Shown: positions 8,806 through 19,353, counted from the stretch's first letter. The stretch: DNA of 44,303 bases from Pseudomonas syringae (GCF_001698815.1 NZ_LGSI01000061.1:11777-56079), one strand, 5' to 3'. Numbers and translations are program-made. The notes: generated by a model from the sequence alone, not told the origin.

Positions 8806-9116
8806 GAATCGCGCCGGACTTTATGACCCAGCAATAAAAACCTATAAAAAATCAATTCTGCGCTAGCCGAGCATAGACTTTCTGCAAAAACGCGACTTTC
8901 TCTCAATTTTCTGCAACTGCTTGCCAACTTTCACCCCAATGGTTACGGTTGACGTCATGAATACCGCCCAAACCCTCATTCTGTTGCGGCAACATTGCTG
9001 TCTCAGCCTGGTCAGTGCGCGACTGCCAAGCTAGATCGCGGTGCCTCGCCCCCTGTCTTTTCGAATTATCGGTTGGCCGCCTCTACCCGGCCCCGCAAGA
9101 ACCCAAGGATTTCCCC
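8806..9116 (+). promoter_or_regulatory. leuA upstream region (leader)
   Basis: About 310 bases lie between the REP and leuA. An AT-rich stretch (8825-8930) could hold the promoter, but I cannot pick convincing -35/-10 boxes. A 25-codon ORF follows (8957-9034). Downstream of it GGCCG/CGGCC could form a short stem (about 9073-9094), but there is no stem followed by a T run, so a classical attenuator terminator is not evident. Confidence 0.45.
8957..9034 (+). CDS. Candidate leucine-rich leader peptide of leuA
   Basis: The 25-residue ORF starts MNTAQTLILLRQHCC and ends at TAG. Six of 25 codons are Leu (CTC, CTG and TTG), including an adjacent pair, and it ends 82 bases before leuA. Position and composition fit a leader peptide whose translation senses leucyl-tRNA, as in leader-controlled leucine biosynthesis genes of other proteobacteria. 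Against this, the Leu codons are scattered, no terminator hairpin is obvious, and the adjacent Cys-Cys could equally suggest a cysteine sensor. There is no strong ribosome-binding site. Its reality and its ligand are both inference. Confidence 0.45.
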   Translation: MNTAQTLILLRQHCCLSLVSARLPS

Positions 9117-10787
<1,671 letters not shown>

Positions 10788-10804
10788 AACGCCTGCCCGC
10801 AACG

Positions 10805-10836
10805 AAAAAGCCCGAAGCATTTGCTTCGGGCTTTTT
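10805..10836 (+). terminator. leuA terminator (bidirectional)
   Basis: A 15-base stem, AAAAAGCCCGAAGCA/TGCTTCGGGCTTTTT, has a two-base centre between the ends of leuA and the convergent gene at 10944. Confidence 0.92.
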
Positions 10837-10866
10837 GTTTAGGCCTGTTCTTGACACTGAAACGCC

Positions 10867-10918
10867 GTAGGACTGACTTTAGCCGGGAGCACACCCTCCC
10901 GGCTAAAGCCGGTCCTAC
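10867..10918. repeat. Second-class REP palindrome
   Basis: GTAGGACTGACTTTAGCCGG plus three bases (10867-10889) is the inverse of 10896-10918 with two mismatches and a six-base loop. It is a different sequence family from the GCGGGCAAGCC repeats and occurs once here. Confidence 0.8.
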
Positions 10919-10943
10919 GGTGAAGCCGCGACCAGACTCATTA

Positions 10944-11369
10944 TCACGCGGTGGTATCAACGCCACCGCTAGTCGTCAGTTGCAGCAAAGCGGCCTGTTG
11001 CGATTGCAGCAGCGCGGTGGTGCTGGAGATCTGAGTCTGGATCGCCATCACTCGTTGAGCCTTTTCCTCTTCCGAACCGCTGCGGTTCTGTGCAGCGGCC
11101 AGTTGCTGTTGCTCTTTCTGCAACTGCTTTTCGGTCTCTTTAATCTGCTCTTTGAGCTTGTCGATGCTTTCCTGCGTGGCACTGGACGTCGAACTGCCCG
11201 CCGCACCACCACCGCCCGCTGCACCGACCGCAGTAGTCTTGGATTTGCTGTCGTCGGTCGCCGTGGTCGCGTCGGTCGCCGCAGCGGTAGTCGCGGCGTC
11301 GTCCTTCTTGACAGTTACGGAGAAGGCCGTTGAATAGGAACTCAATGATGCGGTGCTGATCGTGGTCAT
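10944..11369 (-). CDS. FlxA-like coiled-coil protein
   Basis: The 141-residue product starts at the ATG at 11369, with TGGAG upstream. The N-terminal third is Ser/Thr/Ala rich and low in complexity. A Lys/Glu/Gln-rich coiled coil (about residues 65-120, with IDKLKEQIKETEKQLQKEQQ) follows, then a Gln/Leu tail. Composition and layout resemble the FlxA-like family, named after a flagellum-regulated gene of E. coli whose function is unclear. It has no signal peptide or membrane helix and no flagellar genes nearby. The family call is tentative. Confidence 0.7.
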   Translation of the reverse strand: MTTISTASLSSYSTAFSVTVKKDDAATTAAATDATTATDDSKSKTTAVGAAGGGGAAGSSTSSATQESIDKLKEQIKETEKQLQKEQQQLAAAQNRSGSEEEKAQRVMAIQTQISSTTALLQSQQAALLQLTTSGGVDTTA

Positions 11370-11441
11370 GCCGGACTCCAGAATACACATTCAGTAATGG
11401 ATAGACGGCGTATCGGCAGATTCAGACACAGCTGAACACAA

Positions 11442-12233
11442 TTATTGTATCTGGAATGTATCGGCATCGAGATCGGCGGGAAATCTGGTGCGATAAGCCG
11501 CAAGTTCCGCCGCATTCAATGACACCTCAAACACGCCCTCTGCTTCACCCGCGCTGAACAGGCTTTCACCCTGGAAATCCAGAACCTGACTGTCGCCGGT
11601 GTAAGCGAAGCCTTTGCCGTCCGTACCGGTGCGGTTCACCGCAGCGACGTAGCAGAGATTCTCGATGGCCCGCGCGGGCAGCAGACGATTCCAGTGCAGA
11701 CGCCGCGCGCCGGGCCAATTGGCGGTGTACAGCAGCAGATCGGTGTTCTGCGCATCGCGGCTCCAGACCGGGAATCGCAGGTCGTAGCAAATCAGCGGGC
11801 GAATCCGCCAGCCCTTGAGCTCGAACTGCACCTGCTGATTACCCGGACTGTAATGCTGATGCTCGCCGGCCATGCGGAACAGATGGCGTTTGTCGTAATG
11901 CAGCAACTCCCCATCCGGGCGCGCCCACAGCAACCTGTTGCGATGGCTGCCGTCAGCCGCCTTGACGATGATGCTGCCGGTGACTACCGCTTGCAGGCGC
12001 TTGGCCTGGGCGAGCATCCACTTGGCGGTGGGCCCGAATTCCGGCTCCGCCAGGGTTTCCGACGCCATGGAAAAACCCGTGGTGAACATCTCCGGCAGGA
12101 TCACCAGATCAGCACCGCTGAGCGGGTCCAGCAGCATGGCGAAATGCTCGTGATTGGCCTGGCGGTCATGCCAGGCCAGAGAGGTCTGGACCAACGCCAG
12201 ATTCAGATTCGGCAACTGGCTTAGATCGCGCAT
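11442..12233 (-). CDS. Nitrilase-superfamily amidohydrolase, probable omega-amidase
   Basis: The 263-residue C-N hydrolase has the Glu48 (LPEMF), Lys115 (DKRHLF) and Cys149 (ICYDLRFP) triad intact. Proteins of this branch (YafV/NIT2-like) hydrolyse 2-oxosuccinamate and 2-oxoglutaramate, the omega-amides produced when a glutamine-dependent transaminase acts. The ATG at 12233 (GGAGA upstream) overlaps the end of the aminotransferase gene by 13 bases, so the two are translationally coupled. The shared operon supports the transaminase/omega-amidase pairing, for example in methionine salvage; this last point is inference. Confidence 0.9.
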   Translation of the reverse strand: MRDLSQLPNLNLALVQTSLAWHDRQANHEHFAMLLDPLSGADLVILPEMFTTGFSMASETLAEPEFGPTAKWMLAQAKRLQAVVTGSIIVKAADGSHRNRLLWARPDGELLHYDKRHLFRMAGEHQHYSPGNQQVQFELKGWRIRPLICYDLRFPVWSRDAQNTDLLLYTANWPGARRLHWNRLLPARAIENLCYVAAVNRTGTDGKGFAYTGDSQVLDFQGESLFSAGEAEGVFEVSLNAAELAAYRTRFPADLDADTFQIQ

Positions 12234-13369
12234 AACTTCTCCGCTGCCAGACGCAACGTTTCTTCGCGCTTGGCAAAGCACAGGCGAATGATCCGCTGGC
12301 CTTCAGGCGGGCTTTGATAGAACACCGAAATCGGGATGCTCGCAACGCCATGCTCGCGGGTCATCCACAGTGACATGTCCACGTCGTTGAGGTCCGGCCG
12401 GATCTGCGAATAGTCCACCAGCTGGAAGTAGGTACCGCCGACTGGCGTGAAGCTGAAGCGCGACCTCTTCAGTCGGTCGCAGAAGAAGTCCCGTTTGGCC
12501 TGATAGAACGCCGGAAGTTCTTCGACGTGCTCGGGATGCTCAGCCATGAAGTCGGCCAACGCGTATTGCAACGGCGTGACGCCGCAGAAACTCACGTACT
12601 GGTGGATCTTGCGCAGCTCGGCGGTCAATGCCGGAGGCGCAACGACATAGCCGGTTTTCCAGCCGGTGACGTGATACGTCTTGCCGAACGAGCTGACCAC
12701 GAATGCGCGCTGATACAGCTCTTCGTGGGCCAGGACGCTGGCGTGCTGAACACCGTCGAACACCAGATGCTCATAGACCTCGTCGCTGAGCAGATAGATG
12801 TCACGATCGGCAATCAGTGCAGCAAGACGATCGAGATCGGCGCGGCTGATCAACGCTCCGCTCGGGTTGTGCGGGCTGTTGATCACGATCATGCGGGTCC
12901 GCGGGCTCAGTGCATCGCTGAGCTTTTGCCAGTCAATGGCGAAGTCATCCAGAGCCAGTTGTACATGCACACAACGCCCGCCCGCCAACTCCACAGACGG
13001 CTCATAACTGTCGTAGCACGGGTCAAAAATGATGACTTCATCACCGGGCCGCACCACGGTCTGGATCGCGCAGAATATCGCCTGGGTAGCGCCCGGCGTA
13101 ATAGTGATCTCTGTTTCCGGGTCGACCTGACGGCCGTAGTTGCGCGCAATCTTGGCTGCAACCTGCTGGCGCAGCGCGGGCAAACCGGTCATTGGCGCGT
13201 ATTGGTTATGACCTTCGGCAACATGACGGCTCAAGGCATCGCGCAGCGCTTGCGGGCCATCGAAATCCGGGAAACCCTGGGAAAGATTGATCGCGCCGGT
13301 CTCGGCTGCGAGCTGGGACATGACGGTGAAAATGGTGGTGCCGACGTTGGGCAGCTTGCTCGTAATCAT
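12221..13369 (-). CDS. PLP-dependent class I/II aminotransferase (methionine/glutamine type)
   Basis: The 382-residue aminotransferase belongs to the YbdL/kynurenine aminotransferase-like branch. The Schiff-base Lys230 lies in SSFGKTYHVTGWKTGY; the cofactor is held by the SPHNPSG and SDEVYEHL motifs, and the C-terminal Arg region IRLCFAKREE binds the substrate carboxylate. It probably transfers the amino group of methionine or aromatic amino acids, with glutamine or 2-oxo acids as partner. The downstream overlapping omega-amidase gene would remove the oxoglutaramate formed and pull the reaction forward. Exact substrates cannot be read from the sequence. Confidence 0.92.
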   Translation of the reverse strand: MITSKLPNVGTTIFTVMSQLAAETGAINLSQGFPDFDGPQALRDALSRHVAEGHNQYAPMTGLPALRQQVAAKIARNYGRQVDPETEITITPGATQAIFCAIQTVVRPGDEVIIFDPCYDSYEPSVELAGGRCVHVQLALDDFAIDWQKLSDALSPRTRMIVINSPHNPSGALISRADLDRLAALIADRDIYLLSDEVYEHLVFDGVQHASVLAHEELYQRAFVVSSFGKTYHVTGWKTGYVVAPPALTAELRKIHQYVSFCGVTPLQYALADFMAEHPEHVEELPAFYQAKRDFFCDRLKRSRFSFTPVGGTYFQLVDYSQIRPDLNDVDMSLWMTREHGVASIPISVFYQSPPEGQRIIRLCFAKREETLRLAAEKLCAI

Positions 13370-13435
13370 GGGGCCTTCTCAACTGTACGCCCGGCTCCAC
13401 GGTGGCACGGGTCATCCAGAATAGCCCATAGAGCG

Positions 13436-13466
13436 CGCATAAAAAAAGGCGCTATTAGCGCCTTTT
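13436..13466 (-). terminator. Terminator after der
   Basis: AAAAGGCGCT/AGCGCCTTTT with a short AT loop is followed on the minus strand by a run of seven T. It closes the der transcript before the aminotransferase unit. Confidence 0.9.
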
Positions 13467-13487
13467 CGGAGAAAGCCTGTTACAGAA

Positions 13488-14960
13488 TCAACGCTTGTCG
13501 CGACGTTTCTTGTCGGCTTTCTTATGGTGCGACATCATTCGACGCTTCTTGTTGACCTGACGGTCAGTCAACGTGTTCTTGTTGCCTTCGTACGGGTTCT
13601 CGCCGCCTTTGAACTCGATACGGATCGGCGTACCGACCAGTTTCAGCACGCGACGGTAAGTGTTTTCCAGGTAACGGACGTAAGACTTCGGTACTTTCTC
13701 GACCTGGTTCCCGTGGATCACGATCAATGGCGGGTTGGCGCCACCCAAGTGCGCATAACGCAGCTTGATACGACGACTGCCCACCATCGGCGGCGCATGC
13801 TCGCTGACCGCATCTTCGAGGATCTGGGTCAGGCGGCTGGTCGGCCAGCGCGTAACGGCGGACTTGAACGAGTTCTGCACTGACTGATACAGGTTACCCA
13901 CGCCCGTGCCATGCAAGGCCGAGATGAAGTGGATATCGGCGAAGTCGACAAAGAACAACCGCCGTTCAAGCTCGGTCTTCACGAAGTCGCGTTCGCTCGG
14001 CACCATGCCATCCCACTTGTTCAGGGCGATGACCAGCGCACGACCGGACTCCAGGGCGAAGCCCAGCAGGTTGAGGTCGTGATCGACCACACCTTCACGG
14101 GCATCCATCACGAAGATCACCACGTTGGCGTCTTTGATGGCCTGCAGGGTTTTGACCACCGAGAACTTTTCAACTTCCTCGTGGATCTTGCCGCGCTTGC
14201 GCACACCGGCGGTGTCGATCAGCGTGTACTTTTCGTCGTTGCGGGTGAACGGGATGTAGATGCTGTCGCGGGTGGTGCCGGGCTCGTCATAAACGATAAC
14301 CCGGTCTTCACCGAGCATGCGGTTGACCAGCGTCGACTTGCCGACGTTGGGACGACCGATGATGGCGATCTTGATGCCGTCTTTTTCGCTCGGACCCGGG
14401 ATGCGCTTGGCTTCCTGACCCTCGGCGACGACTTCAGCTTCACCTTCCTCTTCCTCTTCCCCTTCGTCTTTCGGGAACTGGCTGAGGGCGATTTCCAGCA
14501 TCTGGCTGATGCCACGACCGTGCGCACCCGCTACAGGAATAGCATCGCCCATGCCCAGGGGGGCAAATTCGGCGCGGGCCATTTCCGGATCGATGTTGTC
14601 GACCTTGTTGGCAACCACGTAGGAACGCTTGCCACGCTTGCGCAAGTGCTCGCCGATCATCTGGTCCGCAGCGGTGAAACCGGCACGGGAGTCAACCAGG
14701 AACAGTACGACGTCAGCTTCTTCGATGGCCAGCAGCGACTGCTCGGCCATTTTTTCGTCCATGCCATGCTCGTCGCCGGAAATACCGCCGGTGTCGATCA
14801 GGATGTAGGAACGCCCTTGCCACTTGGCCTCACCGTATTGGCGATCACGGGTCAGACCGGACAGATCGCCGACGATAGCGTCGCGGGTCCTGGTCAGGCG
14901 GTTGAACAAGGTGGACTTGCCGACGTTCGGTCGACCCACCAAGGCGATTACGGGAACCAT
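13488..14960 (-). CDS. der: Ribosome-assembly GTPase Der (EngA)
   Basis: Tandem GTPase needed for 50S subunit maturation. The 490 residues hold two G domains, each with a GRPNVGKST P-loop, DTGG/DTAG switch motifs and NKVD/NKWD specificity motifs. They are joined by a very acidic linker (a Glu-rich run near residue 165-180), and a C-terminal KH-like domain ends in a Lys/Arg-rich tail that fits rRNA contact. The ATG at 14960 is preceded by GGAGAG; the frame start at 14972 is not favoured. It lies downstream of bamB, separated by a hairpin-rich gap. Confidence 0.97.
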   Translation of the reverse strand: MVPVIALVGRPNVGKSTLFNRLTRTRDAIVGDLSGLTRDRQYGEAKWQGRSYILIDTGGISGDEHGMDEKMAEQSLLAIEEADVVLFLVDSRAGFTAADQMIGEHLRKRGKRSYVVANKVDNIDPEMARAEFAPLGMGDAIPVAGAHGRGISQMLEIALSQFPKDEGEEEEEGEAEVVAEGQEAKRIPGPSEKDGIKIAIIGRPNVGKSTLVNRMLGEDRVIVYDEPGTTRDSIYIPFTRNDEKYTLIDTAGVRKRGKIHEEVEKFSVVKTLQAIKDANVVIFVMDAREGVVDHDLNLLGFALESGRALVIALNKWDGMVPSERDFVKTELERRLFFVDFADIHFISALHGTGVGNLYQSVQNSFKSAVTRWPTSRLTQILEDAVSEHAPPMVGSRRIKLRYAHLGGANPPLIVIHGNQVEKVPKSYVRYLENTYRRVLKLVGTPIRIEFKGGENPYEGNKNTLTDRQVNKKRRMMSHHKKADKKRRDKR

Positions 14961-14984
14961 GCGGCTCTCCACTTCGTTATTTCA

Positions 14985-15086
14985 GAAAATACAAAAGCCG
15001 CTGCAGGGCAGCGGCCGGAGTTCGGAGCAGCGCCTCTCGGCGCTGCAGACCCTGCCGGAGCAGGGTTGCGAGAGGTCCAGGACCTC
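14985..15086 (-). terminator. Cluster of four hairpins between bamB and der
   Basis: Four perfect inverted repeats are packed into 90 bases: GAGGTCC/GGACCTC (15072-15086), ACCCTG/CAGGGT (15049-15066), GCAGCGCC/GGCGCTGC with a four-base loop (15027-15046), and GCCGCTGC/GCAGCGGC (14997-15015). The last is followed on the minus strand by TTTTGTATTTT and is a good intrinsic terminator. The others may protect the bamB mRNA end or act in partial read-through to der. Confidence 0.75.
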
Positions 15087-15101
15087 AAGCATAGACAGTC
15101 T

Positions 15102-16253
15102 TTACTTGATGGTCAGGGCTTCCAGCTTGCCACTGTTGCCAAACACATAAATCATGTCGCCAACGACCAGCGGACGGGCACGCAGGCCGTCGCTGTCAAT
15201 GCGCTCACGCCCCACGAAACGACCATCGACCTGGCTCAACAGGTGCAGATAGCCTTCCATGTCGCCGACCGCAACGTAGCTGGAATAAACTTCCGGCGCG
15301 CCGAGTTGGCGGCGGGCCAGAGCATCGTTGCTCCACAGCGCTGTGGACGAACGCTCATCGATACCTTCGACGGTGCCGTTGGCCAGGCTTACGTAGACGC
15401 TGCCAAAACCCTGGGCGACACCGGCGTAGCTGGAAGCATCACGCTGCCAGAGTACACGACCGCTTTCCAGTTCCAGACCGGCAACCCGGCCTTGATAGCT
15501 GGCAACGTACAAGGTGCCACCGGAAAGCAGCAGTCCGCCGTCGATATCGACAACGCGTTCCAGCTCCGAGCGACCTTGCGGGATAGCAACGCGCTGTTCC
15601 CAGGCCGGCACGCCGCTGGCGGTGTCCAGTGCAACGATTTTACCGGTCGACAGCCCAGCCACCGCGAGGTGGTTGGTCACAATCGGCGCGCCAGTACCGC
15701 GCAGGGTCAATACTGCCGGCGTGCTTTCGTAGATCCAGCGCTGAGTACCGGTGGCGGCATCGAAGCCGATCACACGGTCATCCTGAGTCTGGACAACCAC
15801 CACGTCACCGTTGGTGGCAGGCGGAGCCAGTACTTCACTGGTCACGCGAGCGCGCCATTTTTCTTCGCCGGTGGCTTCGTCAAGGACGACGATCTCGCCC
15901 TTGAGCGTACCCACCATCAGCATGCCGTAGCCGACACCGACTGCGCCGGAAACCGGCAGTTCGAGGTCTTTCTTCCAGACCACGTCGCCGTTCAGACGAT
16001 CCAGCGCCATGATCACGCCGGTCACGTCAGAGGCGAAGATGCGGTCGCCGTCGATCGCCGGAACCAGCATGTTGTAGGTTTCGCCCTGACCGTCACCGAT
16101 CGAACGGCTCCACTGCTTGTGCAGAACCACTTCTTCTTTGAAGTCAGTCAGCTCGGCCGGTGGCAATTCTTTCTTGCTGTTGCTGCTGCAACCCGCGGCC
16201 AAAATGGCCAGAGCCAGCAATGCTGCATGTTTCCAACGCATCACGTCACGCAT
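15102..16253 (-). CDS. bamB: Outer membrane protein assembly factor BamB
   Basis: Lipoprotein of the BAM complex, which inserts beta-barrel proteins into the outer membrane. The 383 residues begin with a short signal peptide and the lipobox LAAGC (Cys22). The rest is a beta-propeller made of PQQ-like blades with recurring G-x-hydrophobic-VALD/W motifs (for example GVIMALDRLNGDVVWKK). An alternative ATG four codons downstream (16241) has better ribosome-binding-site spacing. The start overlaps the yfgM stop by eight bases, the usual yfgM-bamB pairing. Confidence 0.95.
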   Translation of the reverse strand: MRDVMRWKHAALLALAILAAGCSSNSKKELPPAELTDFKEEVVLHKQWSRSIGDGQGETYNMLVPAIDGDRIFASDVTGVIMALDRLNGDVVWKKDLELPVSGAVGVGYGMLMVGTLKGEIVVLDEATGEEKWRARVTSEVLAPPATNGDVVVVQTQDDRVIGFDAATGTQRWIYESTPAVLTLRGTGAPIVTNHLAVAGLSTGKIVALDTASGVPAWEQRVAIPQGRSELERVVDIDGGLLLSGGTLYVASYQGRVAGLELESGRVLWQRDASSYAGVAQGFGSVYVSLANGTVEGIDERSSTALWSNDALARRQLGAPEVYSSYVAVGDMEGYLHLLSQVDGRFVGRERIDSDGLRARPLVVGDMIYVFGNSGKLEALTIK

Positions 16254-16887
16254 CCCCTTTGGCCAAGTCGTCGAGCTTCATTTGTAGGCCACCTACGGCT
16301 GCTTCTTCAGACAGCGCGGATTTGGCTTTTTGGTAAGCAGCATGCGCAGCGTCAGTGCGACCCAACTGTACCAGCAGGTCACCCTTGAGTTCTTCACGGC
16401 TGGCCAGGAACGCCTTGTCGGCATCGCCTTCCAGCAGTTTCAGTGCATCTTCGGTCTTGTTCTGTGCCGCTAACACGCGAGCCAGGCGTTGACGGGCGAT
16501 TTCGCCCAGCGTGTCGCTGGCCGGCTTGTCGGTGACCAGTTTCAGCTCGGCGACTGCGTCATCCAGCTTGGCATTGTCCACCGCCACCTTGGCGACGAAA
16601 AGACTGCCGTACTGTGCGTAAGCCGTACCACCGAACTCACTTTTCAGCTTGTTGGCGATATCGGCGACACGTGCGGTGTCGGCCTGGCCGCTGGGCGTCA
16701 GCGCGGTTTCCAGCAATTGCTGGTACAGCGCGGAAGCACCCTGGGACTGATTGCTCTCGTATCTGCTCCACGCCTGCCAGCCAAGGACAATGACCAACGC
16801 CAGCAAACCGCCAGTCAACAGGGGTTTGCCGTTACGCTGCCACCAGTCCTTCATTACCGCCAGCTCTTCATCTTCGGTACGCGACAC
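16246..16887 (-). CDS. yfgM: YfgM-family periplasmic TPR protein anchored at the translocon
   Basis: The 213-residue protein has a cytoplasmic N terminus, one membrane helix at about 20-38 (PLLTGGLLALVIVLGWQAW) and a periplasmic TPR-like helical region. In E. coli YfgM associates with SecYEG and the chaperone PpiD; that role is transferred by family. The start is GTG with GGAGTATTGG upstream. It lies between hisS and bamB and overlaps bamB, the conserved order in gammaproteobacteria. Confidence 0.9.
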   Translation of the reverse strand: MSRTEDEELAVMKDWWQRNGKPLLTGGLLALVIVLGWQAWSRYESNQSQGASALYQQLLETALTPSGQADTARVADIANKLKSEFGGTAYAQYGSLFVAKVAVDNAKLDDAVAELKLVTDKPASDTLGEIARQRLARVLAAQNKTEDALKLLEGDADKAFLASREELKGDLLVQLGRTDAAHAAYQKAKSALSEEAAVGGLQMKLDDLAKGDA

Positions 16888-16926
16888 CCCAATACTCCTA
16901 TTCGCTAAATCGGCTGTTAATCAGCT

Positions 16927-18216
16927 TCAACCCTGCACAACGCAGGAGGCCAGGTGCTCGGACAGAGCATCCCAGGCAATATTTTGTTGTTCGCCCTGAC
17001 CACGCAGGGGTTTAACGCCGATCACTTGCTGCGCCAATTCCTCTTCACCGAGGATCAGGGCAAACAGAGCGCCGCTCTTGTCGGCTTTCTTGAACTGGCT
17101 TTTGAAGCTACCGGCACCGGCGTTGACCTGCAAACGCAGGGTTGGCAGTTGGTCACGAACCCGTTCGGTCAGGGCCAGCGCAGCCAGTTCGGCCGCTTCG
17201 CCGAACGCGCACAGATAAACATCCACCTGACGGGAAATTTCTTCCGGGATCTGCTCCAGGGTTTCCAGCAACAGCACCAGACGCTCGATACCCATGGCGA
17301 AACCAACGCCCGGCGTTGGCTTGCCACCCATTTGCTCAACCAGCCCGTCGTACCGACCACCGGCGCAAACCGTGCCCTGGGAACCGAGTTTGTCGGTAAC
17401 CCACTCGAAAACGGTCTTGCTGTAATAGTCCAGCCCGCGCACCAGCTTCGGGTTGATCACGTAAGGAATACCGACCGCATCCAGACGCGCCTTGAGGCCT
17501 TCGAAATGGATCCGCGACTCATCGTCCAGGTAATCCGCCAGTTTCGGCGCATCGACCAGCACAGCCTGGGTCTCCGGATTCTTGGTATCGAGCACACGCA
17601 ACGGATTGGTTTTCAGGCGACGCTGGCTGTCTTCATCCAGCTCGCTCAGACGCGACGAGAGGAATTCCACCAGTGCATCGCGATAACGCGCACGCGCTTC
17701 GCTGGTGCCGAGACTGTTCAGCTCCAGTTTCACCGCGTCGCGAATGCCGAGTTCCTTCCACAGACGCCAGGTCATGACGATCAGCTCAGCGTCGATGTCC
17801 GGGCCGTCGAGGTTGAAGACTTCCAGGCCAATCTGGTGAAACTGGCGATAACGGCCTTTCTGCGGGCGTTCGTGGCGGAACATCGGACCGATGTACCAGA
17901 GTTTCTGCACCTGGCCACCGCCAGTGATGCCGTGTTCAAGCACCGCACGCACGCACGCGGCGGTACCTTCAGGACGCAAGGTCAGCGAATCGCCATTGCG
18001 GTCTTCGAAGGTGTACATCTCCTTTTCAACGATGTCGGTGACTTCGCCGATGGAGCGTTTGAACAGATCAGTGAACTCCACGATGGGCATGCGAATCTGC
18101 CGGTAACCGTAGTTATCCAGCAAACGCGAGACGGTACCTTCGAAATGACGCCACAACGGGGTCTGCTCGGGCAGGATATCGTTCATGCCACGAATGGCTT
18201 GCAGAGACTTACTCAC
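16927..18216 (-). CDS. hisS: Histidyl-tRNA synthetase
   Basis: Class II synthetase charging tRNA-His. The 429 residues match the family. Motif 2 is visible as FRHERPQKGRYRQFHQIGLEVF split around residue 112-133, the His-specific motif LVRGLDYYSKTVFEW near 260, and motif 3 as GVGFAMGIERL. The C-terminal anticodon-binding domain follows from about 330. Translation starts at GTG (18214-18216) with AAGGA upstream. It is located between ispG and yfgM in the same-strand run. Confidence 0.98.
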   Translation of the reverse strand: MSKSLQAIRGMNDILPEQTPLWRHFEGTVSRLLDNYGYRQIRMPIVEFTDLFKRSIGEVTDIVEKEMYTFEDRNGDSLTLRPEGTAACVRAVLEHGITGGGQVQKLWYIGPMFRHERPQKGRYRQFHQIGLEVFNLDGPDIDAELIVMTWRLWKELGIRDAVKLELNSLGTSEARARYRDALVEFLSSRLSELDEDSQRRLKTNPLRVLDTKNPETQAVLVDAPKLADYLDDESRIHFEGLKARLDAVGIPYVINPKLVRGLDYYSKTVFEWVTDKLGSQGTVCAGGRYDGLVEQMGGKPTPGVGFAMGIERLVLLLETLEQIPEEISRQVDVYLCAFGEAAELAALALTERVRDQLPTLRLQVNAGAGSFKSQFKKADKSGALFALILGEEELAQQVIGVKPLRGQGEQQNIAWDALSEHLASCVVQG

Positions 18217-18240
18217 AAAAAATCCTTAACAATTCTTGGG

Positions 18241-19350
18241 TTAGCCGCGCGCGATGAGCGCTGCGTCGGCTGCGACCTTTTCGGCCGCTTTCTGGCGAAT
18301 CAAGCGTTCCAGCTCATCCACCAGATTGTCATTGGTCAGCTTCTGCGCCGGCTTGCCATCGATGTAGATCAGGTTCGGCGTACCGCCAGTCAGGCCGATA
18401 TGCGCTTCCTTGGCTTCACCCGGACCGTTGACCACACAACCAATAACGGCAACGTCCAGCGGCACCAGCAAATCTTCGAGACGCCCTTCCAGTTCATTCA
18501 TGGTCTTGACCACATCGAAGTTCTGCCGCGAGCAGCTCGGGCAGGCGATGAAGTTGATGCCACGGGAACGAAGGTGCAACGATTTGAGGATGTCGTAGCC
18601 GACTTTCACCTCTTCGACCGGGTCAGCGGCCAGCGAGATGCGGATAGTATCGCCAATCCCGTCGGCCAGCAGCATACCGAGGCCAACGGCGGATTTCACT
18701 GTGCCTGAACGCAGGCCACCGGCTTCGGTGATACCCAGGTGCAAAGGCTGGACGATTTCCTTGGCCAGCAGGCGATAGGCTTCGACGGCCATGAACACGT
18801 CGGAGGCTTTCACGCTGACCTTGAAGTCCGGGAAATTCAGGCGTTCAAGGTGCTCGACGTGCCGTAAAGCGGACTCCACCAGCGCGGCAGGCGTTGGTTC
18901 GCCGTATTTCTTCTGCAGGTCTTTTTCCAGGGAGCCGGCGTTCACGCCGATCCGGATCGGGATGCCGCGATCACGGGCCGCATCCACTACCGCGCGAACC
19001 CGGTCTTCACGACCGATGTTGCCCGGATTGATCCGCAGGCAATCGACACCCAGTTCGGCAACGCGCAGGGCGATTCGATAATCGAAGTGGATATCGGCAA
19101 CCAGCGGCACCTTGACCAGCTGTTTGATACGGCCGAACGCTTCGGCGGCGTCCATATCGGGCACCGAAATGCGCACGATGTCCACGCCCGCAGCTTCAAG
19201 ACGATTGATTTGCGCGACCGTGGCCGCGACATCATTGGTGTCGCTGTTGGTCATGCTCTGCACGGCAATTGGCGCATCGCCACCGACCGGAACAGAGCCG
19301 ACCCAGATTTTTCGAGATTCGCGACGCTTGATCGGAGATTCGCCGTGCAT
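18241..19350 (-). CDS. ispG: 4-hydroxy-3-methylbut-2-en-1-yl diphosphate synthase (GcpE)
   Basis: Penultimate enzyme of the MEP isoprenoid pathway, making HMBPP from MEcPP with a [4Fe-4S] cluster. The 369 residues contain the TIM-barrel N half and the cluster ligands in ACPSCSRQNFD and GCVVNGPGEA. It needs Fe-S clusters of the sort built by the isc genes encoded 4 kb further on. The start is four bases from the rodZ stop, so coupling is likely. Confidence 0.97.
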   Translation of the reverse strand: MHGESPIKRRESRKIWVGSVPVGGDAPIAVQSMTNSDTNDVAATVAQINRLEAAGVDIVRISVPDMDAAEAFGRIKQLVKVPLVADIHFDYRIALRVAELGVDCLRINPGNIGREDRVRAVVDAARDRGIPIRIGVNAGSLEKDLQKKYGEPTPAALVESALRHVEHLERLNFPDFKVSVKASDVFMAVEAYRLLAKEIVQPLHLGITEAGGLRSGTVKSAVGLGMLLADGIGDTIRISLAADPVEEVKVGYDILKSLHLRSRGINFIACPSCSRQNFDVVKTMNELEGRLEDLLVPLDVAVIGCVVNGPGEAKEAHIGLTGGTPNLIYIDGKPAQKLTNDNLVDELERLIRQKAAEKVAADAALIARG

Positions 19351-19353
19351 GAC

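Noticed and set aside
9035..9103. Intrinsic attenuator terminator between the leader ORF and leuA
   Set aside because: Only short weak stems (GGCCG/CGGCC) and no T run after them.
13911..16388. An 825-codon open frame on the + strand
   Set aside because: Shadow of der and bamB with no recognisable domain and skewed composition.
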